From positions 399,175 through 463,174 of the forward strand of contig CACVBU010000283.1 in the NCBI GenBank assembly GCA_902728285.1: DNA of 64,000 nucleotides, read 5' to 3'. Made by a program: the position numbers and the translations under genes. The DNA comes from Clytia hemisphaerica. Lineage: Eukaryota > Cnidaria > Hydrozoa > Leptothecata > Clytiidae. Under the pieces are notes generated by a model. That model did not search any database. It was not told where the DNA came from and was given only the letters and a program-made list of their open reading frames with translations. The stretch's first letter is position 1. The number at the start of each line of letters is the position of its first letter. This document shows positions 54,300-64,000 of the stretch, piece after piece.

Positions 54300-56652
54300 T
54301 CATGATCGTCACGGGAGCAAGGAAAATTTCTATCAATACATTTTAATCATGCACAAACTCTGGTGAACCAAAAGAAAGTTGATATTCTATTTTCAAAACA
54401 AACTGCTTTTTTGAAGTCTTTTTAACTCAAATATCTTTTATAAAATTTCGACCTAAAATAAGAACATCATAAGGATTTTTCGGTATAAAAAATAAGACTG
54501 CGAGGCTCAACAGAAATTTTTGGAACAAAATAAGAGTAACTCAAGCATGTGGTAAACAATAAAATTGTAATCAAATAAAGGATATTATTTTTTTCGTGAA
54601 ACTCATAGGCCTAGGATTGAGATATTAAGCAATTAAAGAATCGAACAGTTAAAATCGGGTATTGAAATACGGCTTTAAACACAAGCAGTCCTCCCTAGGG
54701 GAACCAAAGAGAGTTGAGCAGAGACATGGCATATCAGTGATCATATCAGTTTTTCGATTAGGAATAGACTATAAAAATAAAAGGTAAACACTGTGAAAAG
54801 ACTAACATAAATGACAATTAAAACATAAACCTATAAAATGAATATACCTAATCAAATTTAATTAATTTCCTGACAATGAACGTCTAAAAACAATACATAT
54901 GTAATAAACCAAAATATAGGAACTAGCATAAAGTCAAACTAGAATATAATGTGAATATGGGAAATGTGTGATAAAGAGGGCTGACAGAGCAAATCATAAA
55001 AGCAGCAGTACAGCTAAATGAAGAACTGAAAAGAATGCTTTAAATTGGAAATCTGAGCCCATAACAGGGCAGACACAAATCAAAACCAACTGAAATATCT
55101 AAACTCTGATATACCTTTTATACATAATATCAGACACTAAATTAATTAATTGAATTTGCACCTTCAAAACAAGAGCAGGACAAGAATAATTTGTGGTTAA
55201 AAGAGATAAAAAATAAGAACAGCCAGGTCACAACAAAAAAATTACTGTTTCAAATAAAAGAGACTGTAAACTAAGAATCTTAGAAAAATCTCTAAGAATC
55301 CTAGAAATTCAGTCTCTCGCAGGATCAATTTTCAAACTTTGGCTCGGACATACCCATCATCTAGTACCCCTGGTCCTTGGAAAAATCTCCCAAGCCTGAT
55401 ATATTGTGTTTTTTTTCTGGCAGAGCCCAATCATTTATAATATACAGCTTTTAGAGAAGAAAAAATTATCTATTTAAAAAGCTCAACCATACAAATTTAG
55501 TTATCATCATATAAATATATGGTATTTTATAAATTCACATAAGCTAAGAAAACTGCATCTGCATAGTTAAACAGCATTGAAATATTCTGCAACGTTGTAT
55601 TTTTTCACAATACTTTAAAAAGGTGTGTTGCTACATGTTTTTTATAAGCATTGCACTTGTAAGCATATCTAGGCTCAGATATGGGGAAAATTAAGCATAT
55701 GCTAAAGCATTATGAAAAAAGTATAAGCTACTTTGTAGTATAGCTACTTTATTTTTTTGTGAAGCTATTGCAAAGGTAATCGAATGTTTAAATTAAAAAA
55801 TTCGAATGTTTCATAAGAATTCGAATGTTTATAAAAACTTCGAATGTTTACTGTATTTAATTTATGTTAAGATTAAGCAACCTTCAAGCATTCTCTGAGC
55901 CTGTTTTTGGATTTTTATATGCCTATAAAAAGACAAATTTATTCTATGCAACATTTCAAGTTAAAGCTTTCGATTTAAAATTGCGATTCAAAATAGTGAT
56001 TTAGGTGTACTTTTTTGCTTGACGTGTTGATATGTTTAGTCGAAGAAACACAGTATGCAGTAAGATAAAAATTAAACGCTAAAAAGTTGCCACTATCAAG
56101 CTATTGTGCTGCTATTTTTTGGAGTCATTGCGGGAAGTTTCTCCGCTGCCAATAGATATTTTGTTATAGATGCAATGTCATGTTCCGAAAATCCAGTCCA
56201 GTTTGGGCCTCATAAACCAAACAACAAAACATTGAATAAGGTTTATTTGAAGTAAACAAATCCTTTAATTCACATTTATTAATTGTCCGTCCAGCTGTCA
56301 AGTATCGTCCCTCAAACATCAATAATAATCATATCCAGATATCATAACATACTTTTTTATCATTAAGCATATGAATGTACGTGTACGGTAATTAATATAT
56401 TGTACTTGAACAAGTTGTTTTAGCTGACTTGATTATGCTGGGTTATGGCTGTTCTAGCTGATCCATTCCAGAATAATCTTGAATTTAGGAAAATCAGTTC
56501 TCAAAGTTCAAAACAGCGAATCTAGTAGCTAGCCAGTTTCAAAATTTGAAGAATCACAGTTCCTGCATATATCTATTCTGTTTTACTCTGTGTTTTTGGT
56601 AGCTGCAATGCAAGCAGTCACATCACAATCAATTCTGATATCAATACAATCA
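54300..56652. other. Non-coding AT-rich interior of the 9.95-kb element
   Basis: About 2.3 kb, roughly 70% A+T by eye, with no ORF over 60 codons, no domain and no clear repeat. Confidence 0.4.
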
Positions 56653-56806
56653 ATAGACCTTTTTTTAATGAGGCCACCCTGTTGAATAATTATGTAGTCC
56701 AGCAAAAAAAACAATGATATAGAGTACCCTGCCCAGTTGGCGACCGAAATTTTTGGATTCAAATTTTTCACTTACTTTTAACTTTTTTGAAAACCCTTTT
56801 CAACCA

Positions 56807-57801
56807 TAGTGAGGTCTGTTAGCACATAAAAACGTAAGAATACTTCAGATGGTGATTAAAGCATGAAATTTGGCACAGATGATCCTTAGAGGGTCTAAAA
56901 CTTAATTTTAAACAGTAACACCAAATTTTGCCACCTGGCCACCTGCCAGATGACGTCATCAGGTGGCTGGGCAAAAAATTAATTTTTTGAAAATATTCAA
57001 AATCTGATGATTCCAGCTGAAAGAGCATGAAATGCTGATAAAAATTGAGGTATAAAACATGCCTTGAAAATCTTCCTATCAAAAGTTATGGAGGTTGAAA
57101 GTTTTTTGATGACGTCATCATAAGCCTTTCCAGGCAAAACTTAAAAACCTCGTAATTTTGGTACAAATTGACCAAATTTCGTTTTATACATGAATTCATA
57201 TCAAAATTCATTGCTTTTCCCGATTCCGATGTTCAAATTGAATTAAAAGCTTTAAATCCTACAGAATACTAAAACTTAGATTTTGAGCTTTACAAGGCAA
57301 ATCAACGCAGCGTTCTCCCTTCAGGAGCACAGTGTACAACCAAATAATTTCTTTGGATGTTTTAAGCCTTCCTATGTTGTTTAGATCCAAGCATCAGATG
57401 GAACTTCAAATTTTGACATGGATTCATGTATAAAACACTAAATTTGGTCAACTAGTTCCGTTATTACGGGATTTTAGGTTTTGCCTGGAAAGGCTTATGA
57501 TGACGTCATCACAAAACTTTAAACCTGCATAACTTTTGATAGGAAGATTTTGAAGACATGTTTTATACCTCGATTTTCATCAGCATTTCATGCTCTTTCC
57601 GCTGATACCATCAGATTTTAAATATTTTCAAAAAAATAAATTTTTGCTAAGCCACCTGATGACGTCATCTGGCAGGTGGCCAGGTGGCAAAATTTGGTGT
57701 TACTGTTTAAAATTAAGTTTTAGACCCTCTAAGGATCATCTGTGCCAAATTTCATGCTTTAATCACCATCTGAAGTATTTTTGTGCTAACAGACCTCACT
57801 A
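56807..57801. repeat. ~1-kb foldback element with ~390-bp arms
   Basis: The left arm from TAGTGAGGTCTGTTAGCACA is mirrored by the right arm ending TGTGCTAACAGACCTCACTA. Long stretches are near-identical, including GATGATCCTTAGAGGGTCTA, GCCACCTGGCCACCTGCCAG, GATGACGTCATC and GCCTTTCCAGGC. The ~200-bp loop lies at about 57200-57410. The small ORFs in the arms are mirror images and not genes. Confidence 0.85.
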
Positions 57802-58421
57802 CCAACGGTTAGACAACTTTTAACATGTTCTTCGTGTTTGTTTTGATTTTTTATTTGAGGCGATCTTCTTAGAATAAAAAACTTTCGAAGCGAGCGGTAC
57901 TAGTGCCCAGTTCCCGACTGACGTACCAGTCTGCGACCGATCGTTAAAAAGAGAAAATCAGTGCTCTACTTGCAGGTAAGGTCATATTAATTGATCAGGA
58001 TGATAAAAAAACTCATAAGCTTTCCCGTATCAAATTTATTTACACTCGTTCTTTTGTTTTAAAATAGCTCACTTACATTTCCCTTCGGCATGTTTTTTCG
58101 GAATTTTTCTTCAAGTCGCCATTTTTTTCTAAAGTTTGTTTTTGTTTTGTTTTGAAAGTGGCGGTCTATGGAGAGTCTTCATTTGATAAAAACGCGGGAA
58201 TTTTTTATGCCTGTTTTTTTCTCTTCGCGTCTGGAATTTTTTGATCGCAATGTAGAGTCTTCTGATTTTGGAACGGTGGCAAGTGGCAACGCAAGATGGC
58301 GGACGTTTAACTGTCAATCTTGTGAAAATTATTTTTGAACATTGAAAAATTTGATCACGCAACGAATTGCTGAAAAAGAATCAAGTACAAAAATGTTCAA
58401 AAGCTGATTTAGAAGAAAACC

Positions 58422-61400
58422 ATGATTGCAGAAGCCGGTGATCCCGCCACAGTAAACAGTACGCATCAAGACGAACCGTCTGTTCCATGTGTAAAGTGTG
58501 GAAAACTGTTCCGTACTGCTAGAGGTGCTCTTCAACATCAAAGACAATGCAAAATAGTCGCAGATCGAGTCCAGTTACCACCAGAACCAGAAGCAGAACC
58601 AGAACCGCAACCTCAAAACAACATCGAGCGAATCCCAGAGAGATTTTACTGGGGAGATATCAAAGGAACTGACTTTGAGAGACTGATAAACAATAGTTAT
58701 GAAAAGATAGTTTATTGGCGAAAAAATCTTTTCAAGTTACCGAGTGGACGTACAGGCAAAGATTTCATCCGAGAAGTGACAAGGCTACTCAATGCATGGA
58801 TCGAAGATAGTCCTCTCGGAGTTGTATCGATGAAAGCTGTCCATATAATGCCAGCTTTGCTTCTTGCAAAGCAAAACTTCCAAAGCCCACGATCACGTCG
58901 AAGCATTAGAGAGGAGACTGCTCCAATGGCGAAGAGGAGATATCGAAGCCCTTGTCAAAGAGGCCGAGACGCTTCAATCGAGATTGCCAAAGCCGGTCGA
59001 AAAGAAAACTATTGAAGCTCTATCGAAGCAATTTAAGATAAAAATGGAAAAAGGCGATGTTAACGGGGCAATCAAACTACTCACCAATAACATGAGTGGA
59101 GGCGTGCTACCACTGGACGATCAAACGATCAATCTCCTTCGACAAAAACATCCTGAAGGTCGCGATACCAATGAAAACAACCTGCTCAATGGTCCAATTC
59201 AGCATATAGATCCGATTGTTTTTGAGTGTATTGATGAAGAGATGGTATCGAAAGCAGCCTTATCGACACAAGGTGGATCGGGACCATCGGGTATGGACGC
59301 AGATGGATGGCGTAAACCACTTACATCGAAAGTTTACGGCGATTGTGGAAAGGATCTTCGAAAATCGATCGCAAAGCTAACGCGAAAACTTTGCACCCAA
59401 GAAACTAACGATGAATCATATTACAGGGTTTCTTAGCTGCACGACTAGTCCCGCTCGATAAACAACCAGGAGTACGACCAATCGGCGTAGGAGAGGTTTT
59501 GAGGCGCATCAGTGGGAAGCTCGTAATGGCAGTCGTTAAAGAGGACGTTATCGTCGGTGGCAGTAGAGTACAGATGTGTTCCGGCCAGAAAGGTGGCAGT
59601 GAAGCAGCAATCCACGCGATGCGATCTGTATTTGAAAACGAAGCAGCCGAAGCAGTAATACTAGTTGATGCTGCTAACGCTTTTAATAACATTAACCGGA
59701 AAGCTCTACTTCACAACGTCCAGGTGCTGTGTCCAATATTTGCTCGCTATGTAAATAACTGCTATCGCTCTCCAGCTAGACTTTTCGTTATCGGTGGTGT
59801 CGAGCTTAAGTCAAATGAAGGAACCACTCAAGGAGATCCGATCGGTATGGCAGTGTACGCAATTGGAATAACACCTCTTTTGAATATAATGCTATCAATA
59901 ATTGCAGATATCCCCGATAAAATGGCAGCATTCGCCGACGATATAACTTCTGTTGGAAAGCTTCTCTCGTTAAAACGCTGGTGGTCACGAATTACAACCG
60001 TTGGTCCTCACTTCGGCTACTTTCCACAGCCGACTAAATCGTGGCTTATCGTTAAAGAGGAATACCTAGACGAGGCTGAAGAAATTTTCCGGGAAACGAA
60101 CATCCAGGTTTCGAAAGACGGTGAAAGGCATCTCGGTGCAGTTATTGGTAGTATAAACTTTAAAGACCGTTACTGTAAAGAAATTGTTGATAAATGGTGC
60201 AAGGAACTTACTCTTCTTTCAGAAATAGCGGTGACTCAACCACAATCAGCATACACGTGTTACACCAGCGGTTACCAGCATCGTTTTTCGTATTTTTTAA
60301 GAACAATTCCAGAAATGGAAAACTACTTAACACCCATCGAAACAATCGTCAGACACCAACTCATTCCAGCCATTACAGGGGGTAAAATTGTAAATGACTT
60401 AGAAAGAGACTTGTTATCATTACCACCTAGACTGGGAGGCCTCGGTCTCAAAAACGTATGCGAGATCGCACCGATCGAACACGAAAACTCGAGACAATTC
60501 ACCAAACATCTACAAAACCAAATCTTGAACCTCCAACCACCAAATGACAATGAAACAAAAACTAAAGCAGCGATCAAAACTGAGAAAACCCGAAGAAATC
60601 AAGACAAACAAGATCGTATCAGGGCGGAAATGACTGATGATCAAAAACGAATCCACGAAGCCAATTGCTATACCGGAGCATCGAACTGGTTGACCAACCT
60701 TCCAATCGGAGATCAAGGCTATGATCTTAACAAGGAACAGTTTCACGATGCACTGCGAATTCGTTATGACTGGAGTATCCCTCGTCTACCAAGTGAATGT
60801 GTCTGTGGTAATCGTTTTGATATCAGCCATGCTCTGTCCTGCAAGAAAGGAGGCTACGTTATTCTTAGACATAACGAGGTACGAGATATCACTGCTAAAC
60901 TTTTGGATGAGGTATGCGTCAACGTACGAAACGAGCCGAGACTAATCACCCTTGACGGCGAAGGACTGACGCACAAAACTGCGAATACGTCCGAAGGAGC
61001 ACGACTTGACGTTAGCGCAACTGGGTTCTGGACACCTGGCCAAAGAGCATTTTTTGATATTAGGGTCTTTGACCTAAGCGCTCGAAGGTACAGGGGTTTG
61101 GAGCTCAGCAAGTGCTTCCAAAGAAACGAAAACGAGAAAAAGAGACATTACAATGAACGTGTGAACAGTGTCGAAAATGGTACCTTCACCCCATTAGTAT
61201 TTTCTACAAACGGAGGTATGGGACGTGAATGCCAAACATTCTACAAAAGATTGGCCGTGATGCTTGCGGAAAAACGTGGTGTACGTCTCCATGAATCAAT
61301 TTCGTTTATTCGATCAAAAATATCATTCAGCTTGTTGAGATCGTCTTTGTTATGTATTCGTGGATCCCGTTCCATTTGGAGTAGAGAACTGAATACAAAT

Positions 61401-61445
61401 GATATTGAACTGACTAACTCTCGTTCAAGAGTTAGCAATAATTAA
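58422..61445 (+). pseudogene. Reverse transcriptase with zinc finger and restriction-like endonuclease
   Basis: Three frame segments: 58422-58871, 58870-59425, 59425-61445. The N-terminus has a CCHC-type finger (C23-x2-C26-x12-H39-x3-C43, CVKCGKLFRTARGALQHQRQ then C). The middle segment (QGGSGPSGMDADGWRKPL) leads into the RT: PGVRPIGVGEVLRRI, motif A ILVDAANAFNNINR, motif B EGTTQGDPIGMAVYA, catalytic AFADDI and PTKSWLIVK. The C-terminus has C-x-C-x7-H-x3-C (CVCGNRFDISHALSC), then GARLDVSATGFW, AFFDIRVFD and EKKRHYNERV, consistent with an R2-type PD-(D/E)XK nuclease. No AP endonuclease is present. The frameshifts at about 58871 (one extra base) and about 59420 (TA duplication) disable this copy. 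Closely similar proteins are common in cnidarian and other marine invertebrate genomes, from memory, so the family is probably known but poorly named. Confidence 0.85.
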
Positions 61446-61770
61446 TGTTTCTTAATTAATTTTTTTTGTTTTATAAATTTTATTGAGTTTTTATGAAAAT
61501 TTTCAAGTTTCTGTTTCTTTACAGCCCGGCGCAACTACTTAGTTGTGCTATTACATTCTTTTTCAATCGGTCATTTCGTTAGACCCTAGGTTAGACTTAT
61601 TGTCACTTGCTGCTAGCTACAGTCTAGTGCCACTAGCGGTTATTGTTTTCAATTATCTATTTTATTTATTTATAAAACCAAATTTACTCTAATTTATTGC
61701 CCCTATTGTAAGTATATATGAAATATAATCCGAGTTTGCTAATTAAAAAAAAAAATATGAAAATAGAATA

Positions 61771-61793
61771 AAAAAAAAAAAAAAAAAAAAAAA
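61771..61793 (+). other. Poly(A) tail of the retroelement
   Basis: A run of A residues directly before the second copy of TGTAGAGTCTTCT, marking the 3' end of the copied RNA. Confidence 0.85.
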
Positions 61794-62368
61794 TGTAGAG
61801 TCTTCTTTTTCATTTTTTGAGTTTGGTCGGTCGCAGACTGGACGTCAAATTTCGAAGCTGATTGCATCAACTTTTTTATCAATATTTCACACGAAGGAAA
61901 CTGCATCGAGCTGATTTTCACAGAAATGCTTTCTAACATACTCATTGTTTTGGACAAGTATTTTTTGGCGTGGGAGTTGAAGCGTTTTTTCTTATGAAGC
62001 TTTTTTGTTCACAGGTAGCCATTTTTTATTTTTTTTGAAAAATCCGGCTTTTTCGTGTGCTTCCGTGCAAAGTTGGATCTTTCGGATTCTACTCGTTCTT
62101 TTCTAGAACTTTTTTTACACAGTACGGGAAATAGGTCAAGGCAGATAACTACCAAAAGAAATTCTCCAGAGGTTTGTTTTTGTATGACTTTTCTGGGTTC
62201 GAAGACATTCGGTCGCCAACTAGACCGGTCGCCAACTGGGCAGGGGACTCGCCATGCGCATAATTATTATAATATGCATGAAACAGTAATTATGCATGGC
62301 TGTATCATTGTTTTTATGCTGGACTACATAATTATTCAACAGGGTTGCCTCTTTAAAAAAAGGTCTAT

Positions 62369-63793
62369 AAAACCATCATGATACTTTTATGGCTGGTGCT
62401 CTGGTGCTGGTGGGAGGCGGCAGGGAGGAGCTAGCCTATTTTGAATATTCTGCTTCTTGATATTTGTCGGTTTGTTGGATGGAAAAACACCAGGATGAAA
62501 AACAGCAGTACTTTTTATGTTGTTGATAATTTCAAAGCAAATTGAATCAATTCAATCTAGTCAAGGCAGCAAGAAAAACCCTGCAAATCAGTGACACCAC
62601 AAATGTTTCCAGATTTTTGGTTTTGTTGACAAAAATGTTTTGTTTACTTTCTTGTTGTCGGGGGGAAACCCGATTTGCCGATTAGTGACTTTCCCGCCTA
62701 TTTCCCGATTTGCTATGGTTGGTTGCACTTACCATGTTAAAAAGCTAATTCGTAAGTCTAAACTTGATTTAGTGAGTTTGTCCGTAGAACGTTCGAATCG
62801 TTCGAAAAGTTGCAAAAAAGTTGAAGATTTGAAAAATGCAACACGCATAGTATTGATTTTCGGGTTAATTTCGGTTTTTTTTCGCACGCCCGCCCGCCGT
62901 TGAAAAAAGGGACGCACTCGCTCGCTGCGCTCGCTCGTGCGTAATTAGGCTAGAATTTATATCCTAGTTAGGATATTAATGGCCTAATTTGGATATATGA
63001 AATATTCAAACCTAATTATCTTGAGAACAAGTAAAATCCGCGTCAATCTTACTACATAAACTTGTTACTTTTACTAAGAAGAGTATTTAAAGCGAAAAGC
63101 TTTTCTCTTTTTAGAGCGGAGTGAAAAGATGTGATTATCTTATTAAAATTATAGCTTAATTTGGCCATGATAGCCAAATTAAGCCGATTTAAGTTCTACA
63201 TGCAGCGCGCCATTTTTTGTCTGAAAAACGAAAAAAAAAATAGTATCATAATATATTGTTGTTATCGTGGGCTTTAAGTATAGTTTTTTGGTTTTGCTGA
63301 TCTTAAAGATATGTTATTAAGATATTTCATTTACACTTGATAGATTGTTGATTAAATATTTAAAACGAGGAAGGTCTTTTTTACATATTATAGCTGACAA
63401 GGTTGTTTATAAAATCTAAAAGTGTACAAAACAAGTTTATTATGAAGATAAAAAATAGATAGATAAAACATGTTTCAAAAGCAAAGTTTGGATCACGTTT
63501 GTTTACATTAATCTTGAAATAATTTCGACTGTACTGCTGTATATATATAAACATAATTTTGCTGAAACAGCATAATATTTAAAAACTGAATATTTTCTCA
63601 GTCCGCTCAAATTTTACCCAAAAAACATTCGGAACTTATTCAAATAAATAAGAATTTGACATTTTAAGCTTAATATTGACGCGGATTTTGAAATCCAAGT
63701 CAAAAATTGGAATTTTGTTCCTTCCAGCCTAATTAGGCTACGATTTCTGGCTTAATTAAGCCATCGTATCCAAGTTAGGCCAGAATCGGCGAA
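62369..63793. other. Right-hand interior of the 9.95-kb element, repeat-rich
   Basis: No gene. Inverted and direct copies of CCTAATTAGGCT, GGCCTAATTTGG and GCTTAATTTGGCCATGATAG recur at 62940-63190 and 63725-63800, matching the subterminal part of the element. A CTCG-rich tract (62912-62942) is low-complexity. Confidence 0.5.
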
Positions 63794-63825
63794 CATAGCC
63801 TAATTTGCAATAGTTCCTGACTGTT

Positions 63826-64000
63826 ATGGAGGAACTGGAAAATTTTACCTATTTGAATGCTCAGCTTAGGCTGACCAATTATTACTTTAGATTGAGATTT
63901 CATTTAGATTTAGATTTTATGTCTTTGGCATCTCAAGAACAAAGCTTGAAATTATTTTCTGAAACACATCCTTTGGGCTGTGAATCTGCTGCTCAGAAAG
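63826..64000 (+). CDS. Start of an unknown gene, cut by the window end
   Basis: ATG at 63826 opens a frame without a stop to the last base (58 codons), beginning MEELENFTYLNAQLRLTNYY. No domain is recognised. The ATG lies in the TTATG target duplication of the 9.95-kb element, so the frame begins right at the transposon border. Its original 5' UTR and promoter would lie left of 53869, unless the duplication only by chance supplies an ATG. Chance openness of 58 codons in AT-rich DNA is not negligible. Confidence 0.4.
   Translation, partial: MEELENFTYLNAQLRLTNYYFRLRFHLDLDFMSLASQEQSLKLFSETHPLGCESAAQK

Larger units (their letters stand above)
58264..61793 (+). mobile_element. Poly(A)-tailed R2-group-like retroelement with 13-bp target duplication
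   Basis: TGTAGAGTCTTCT occurs at 58251-58263 and again at 61794-61806, immediately after an A-rich tail (61771-61793). Between them is one non-LTR element: a 158-bp 5' UTR, a single coding frame 58422-61445 with two frameshifts, and a ~330-bp 3' UTR. Both ends are therefore defined by sequence, which implies insertion by target-primed reverse transcription. It lies inside the TIR element 56653-62368. Confidence 0.85.
56653..62368. mobile_element. ATAGACCTTTTTT TIR element containing a foldback and a retroelement
   Basis: The left arm 56653-56750 (ATAGACCTTTTTTT, CACCCTGTTGAATAATTATG, TAGTCCAGCA, CCTGCCCAGTTGGCGACC) is mirrored at 62212-62368 (GGTCGCCAACTGGGCAGG.., TGCTGGACTACATAATTATT, CAACAGGGTTGCC, AAAAAAAGGTCTAT). 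The right arm has about 50 extra bases. The terminal ATAGACCTTT recalls the elements at 12258 and 14100. No transposase is present; the coding capacity inside belongs to the nested retroelement. Confidence 0.75.
53874..63823. mobile_element. 9.95-kb CAGTCAGG TIR element with 5-bp target duplication
   Basis: The left end CAGTCAGGAACTATTGCAAA, then TTAGGCTATG, is a perfect 30-base inverse of the right end (63794-63823). TTATG flanks both sides (53869-53873 and 63824-63828). The first eight bases and the 5-bp duplication agree with the small element at 12960-13769. Inside are a GCGTGATG relic, a second TIR element (56653-62368) and repeats of CCTAATTAGGC/TTAGGCTA near the right end. No transposase ORF was found, so the element is non-autonomous or decayed; its size comes largely from nested insertions. 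Confidence 0.8.

Noticed and set aside
57590-57823. 77-residue ORF at 57590 and its twin at 56819-57082
   Set aside because: They are the two mirror arms of the foldback element, not two genes.
62912-62942. CTCGCTCGCTGCGCTCGCTCG tract as a viral-ITR-like hairpin
   Set aside because: Only a 6-base outer stem pairs well; the rest is a CTCG direct repeat of low complexity.
53874-63823. Treating the 30-bp inverted ends as two independent MITE relics
   Set aside because: Identical TTATG duplications outside both ends indicate one insertion event.

Overview
The window reads as AT-rich nuclear DNA of an early-branching animal, most likely a sponge or cnidarian; the exact group cannot be fixed from sequence alone. 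The basis is one multi-exon gene with normal GT-AG introns (a plexin, a metazoan/choanozoan receptor family) set in dense mobile DNA: CR1/Jockey-like LINEs, a Helentron with an endonuclease domain, an R2-type retroelement and many short terminal-inverted-repeat (TIR) elements. No bacterial-type operons, rRNA genes or CRISPR arrays were seen.

Layout. 1-5.1 kb: tandem repeats, a small zinc-binding gene split by a 402-bp transposon with an 8-bp target duplication, and a TACCTTAA-type MITE. 5.2-9.4 kb (minus strand): a CR1-like LINE broken by a frame change, a ~790-bp TIR element inside its endonuclease, and one in-frame stop. 10-13.8 kb: nested TIR elements, one carrying a tRNA-like sequence. 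14.1-19.5 kb: a four-level nest of insertions with a second LINE at its core. 19.5-24.2 kb: relics (hAT transposase tail, RT fragment, Helentron endonuclease fragment). 24.2-40.3 kb (plus strand): a complete plexin gene. I traced 38 exons whose phases agree throughout and which sum to 5,631 nt, or 1,876 residues plus stop. It has Sema, PSI and IPT repeats, one membrane segment, and a split RasGAP domain with its arginines; its introns hold at least six small repeats.

41.2-42.5 kb: a GGACCTACC element and a minisatellite. 46-52.8 kb (minus strand): a nearly complete Helentron, in order a hydrophobic leader, a 2A-type NPGP ribosome-skipping motif, a tegument-DUB-like cysteine peptidase, 14-residue repeats, a zinc-binding Helitron N-terminal domain, HUH Rep, Pif1 helicase and AP endonuclease, with three frameshifts. 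Nine-base tandem repeats lie beyond both ends. 53.87-63.82 kb: a 9.95-kb insertion with 30-bp perfect TIRs and a 5-bp target duplication. Inside it sit a second TIR element, a ~1-kb foldback and a 3.5-kb poly(A)-tailed retroelement with RT plus a restriction-like endonuclease. The target duplication of the 9.95-kb element (TTATG) contains the ATG of an open frame running off the window end, so the transposon may have landed exactly on a gene's start codon.

The most interesting points are the 2A/peptidase leader of the Helentron, the CAGTCAGG family with 5-bp duplications (two members), the retroelement copy with both ends visible, and the transposon at a start codon.
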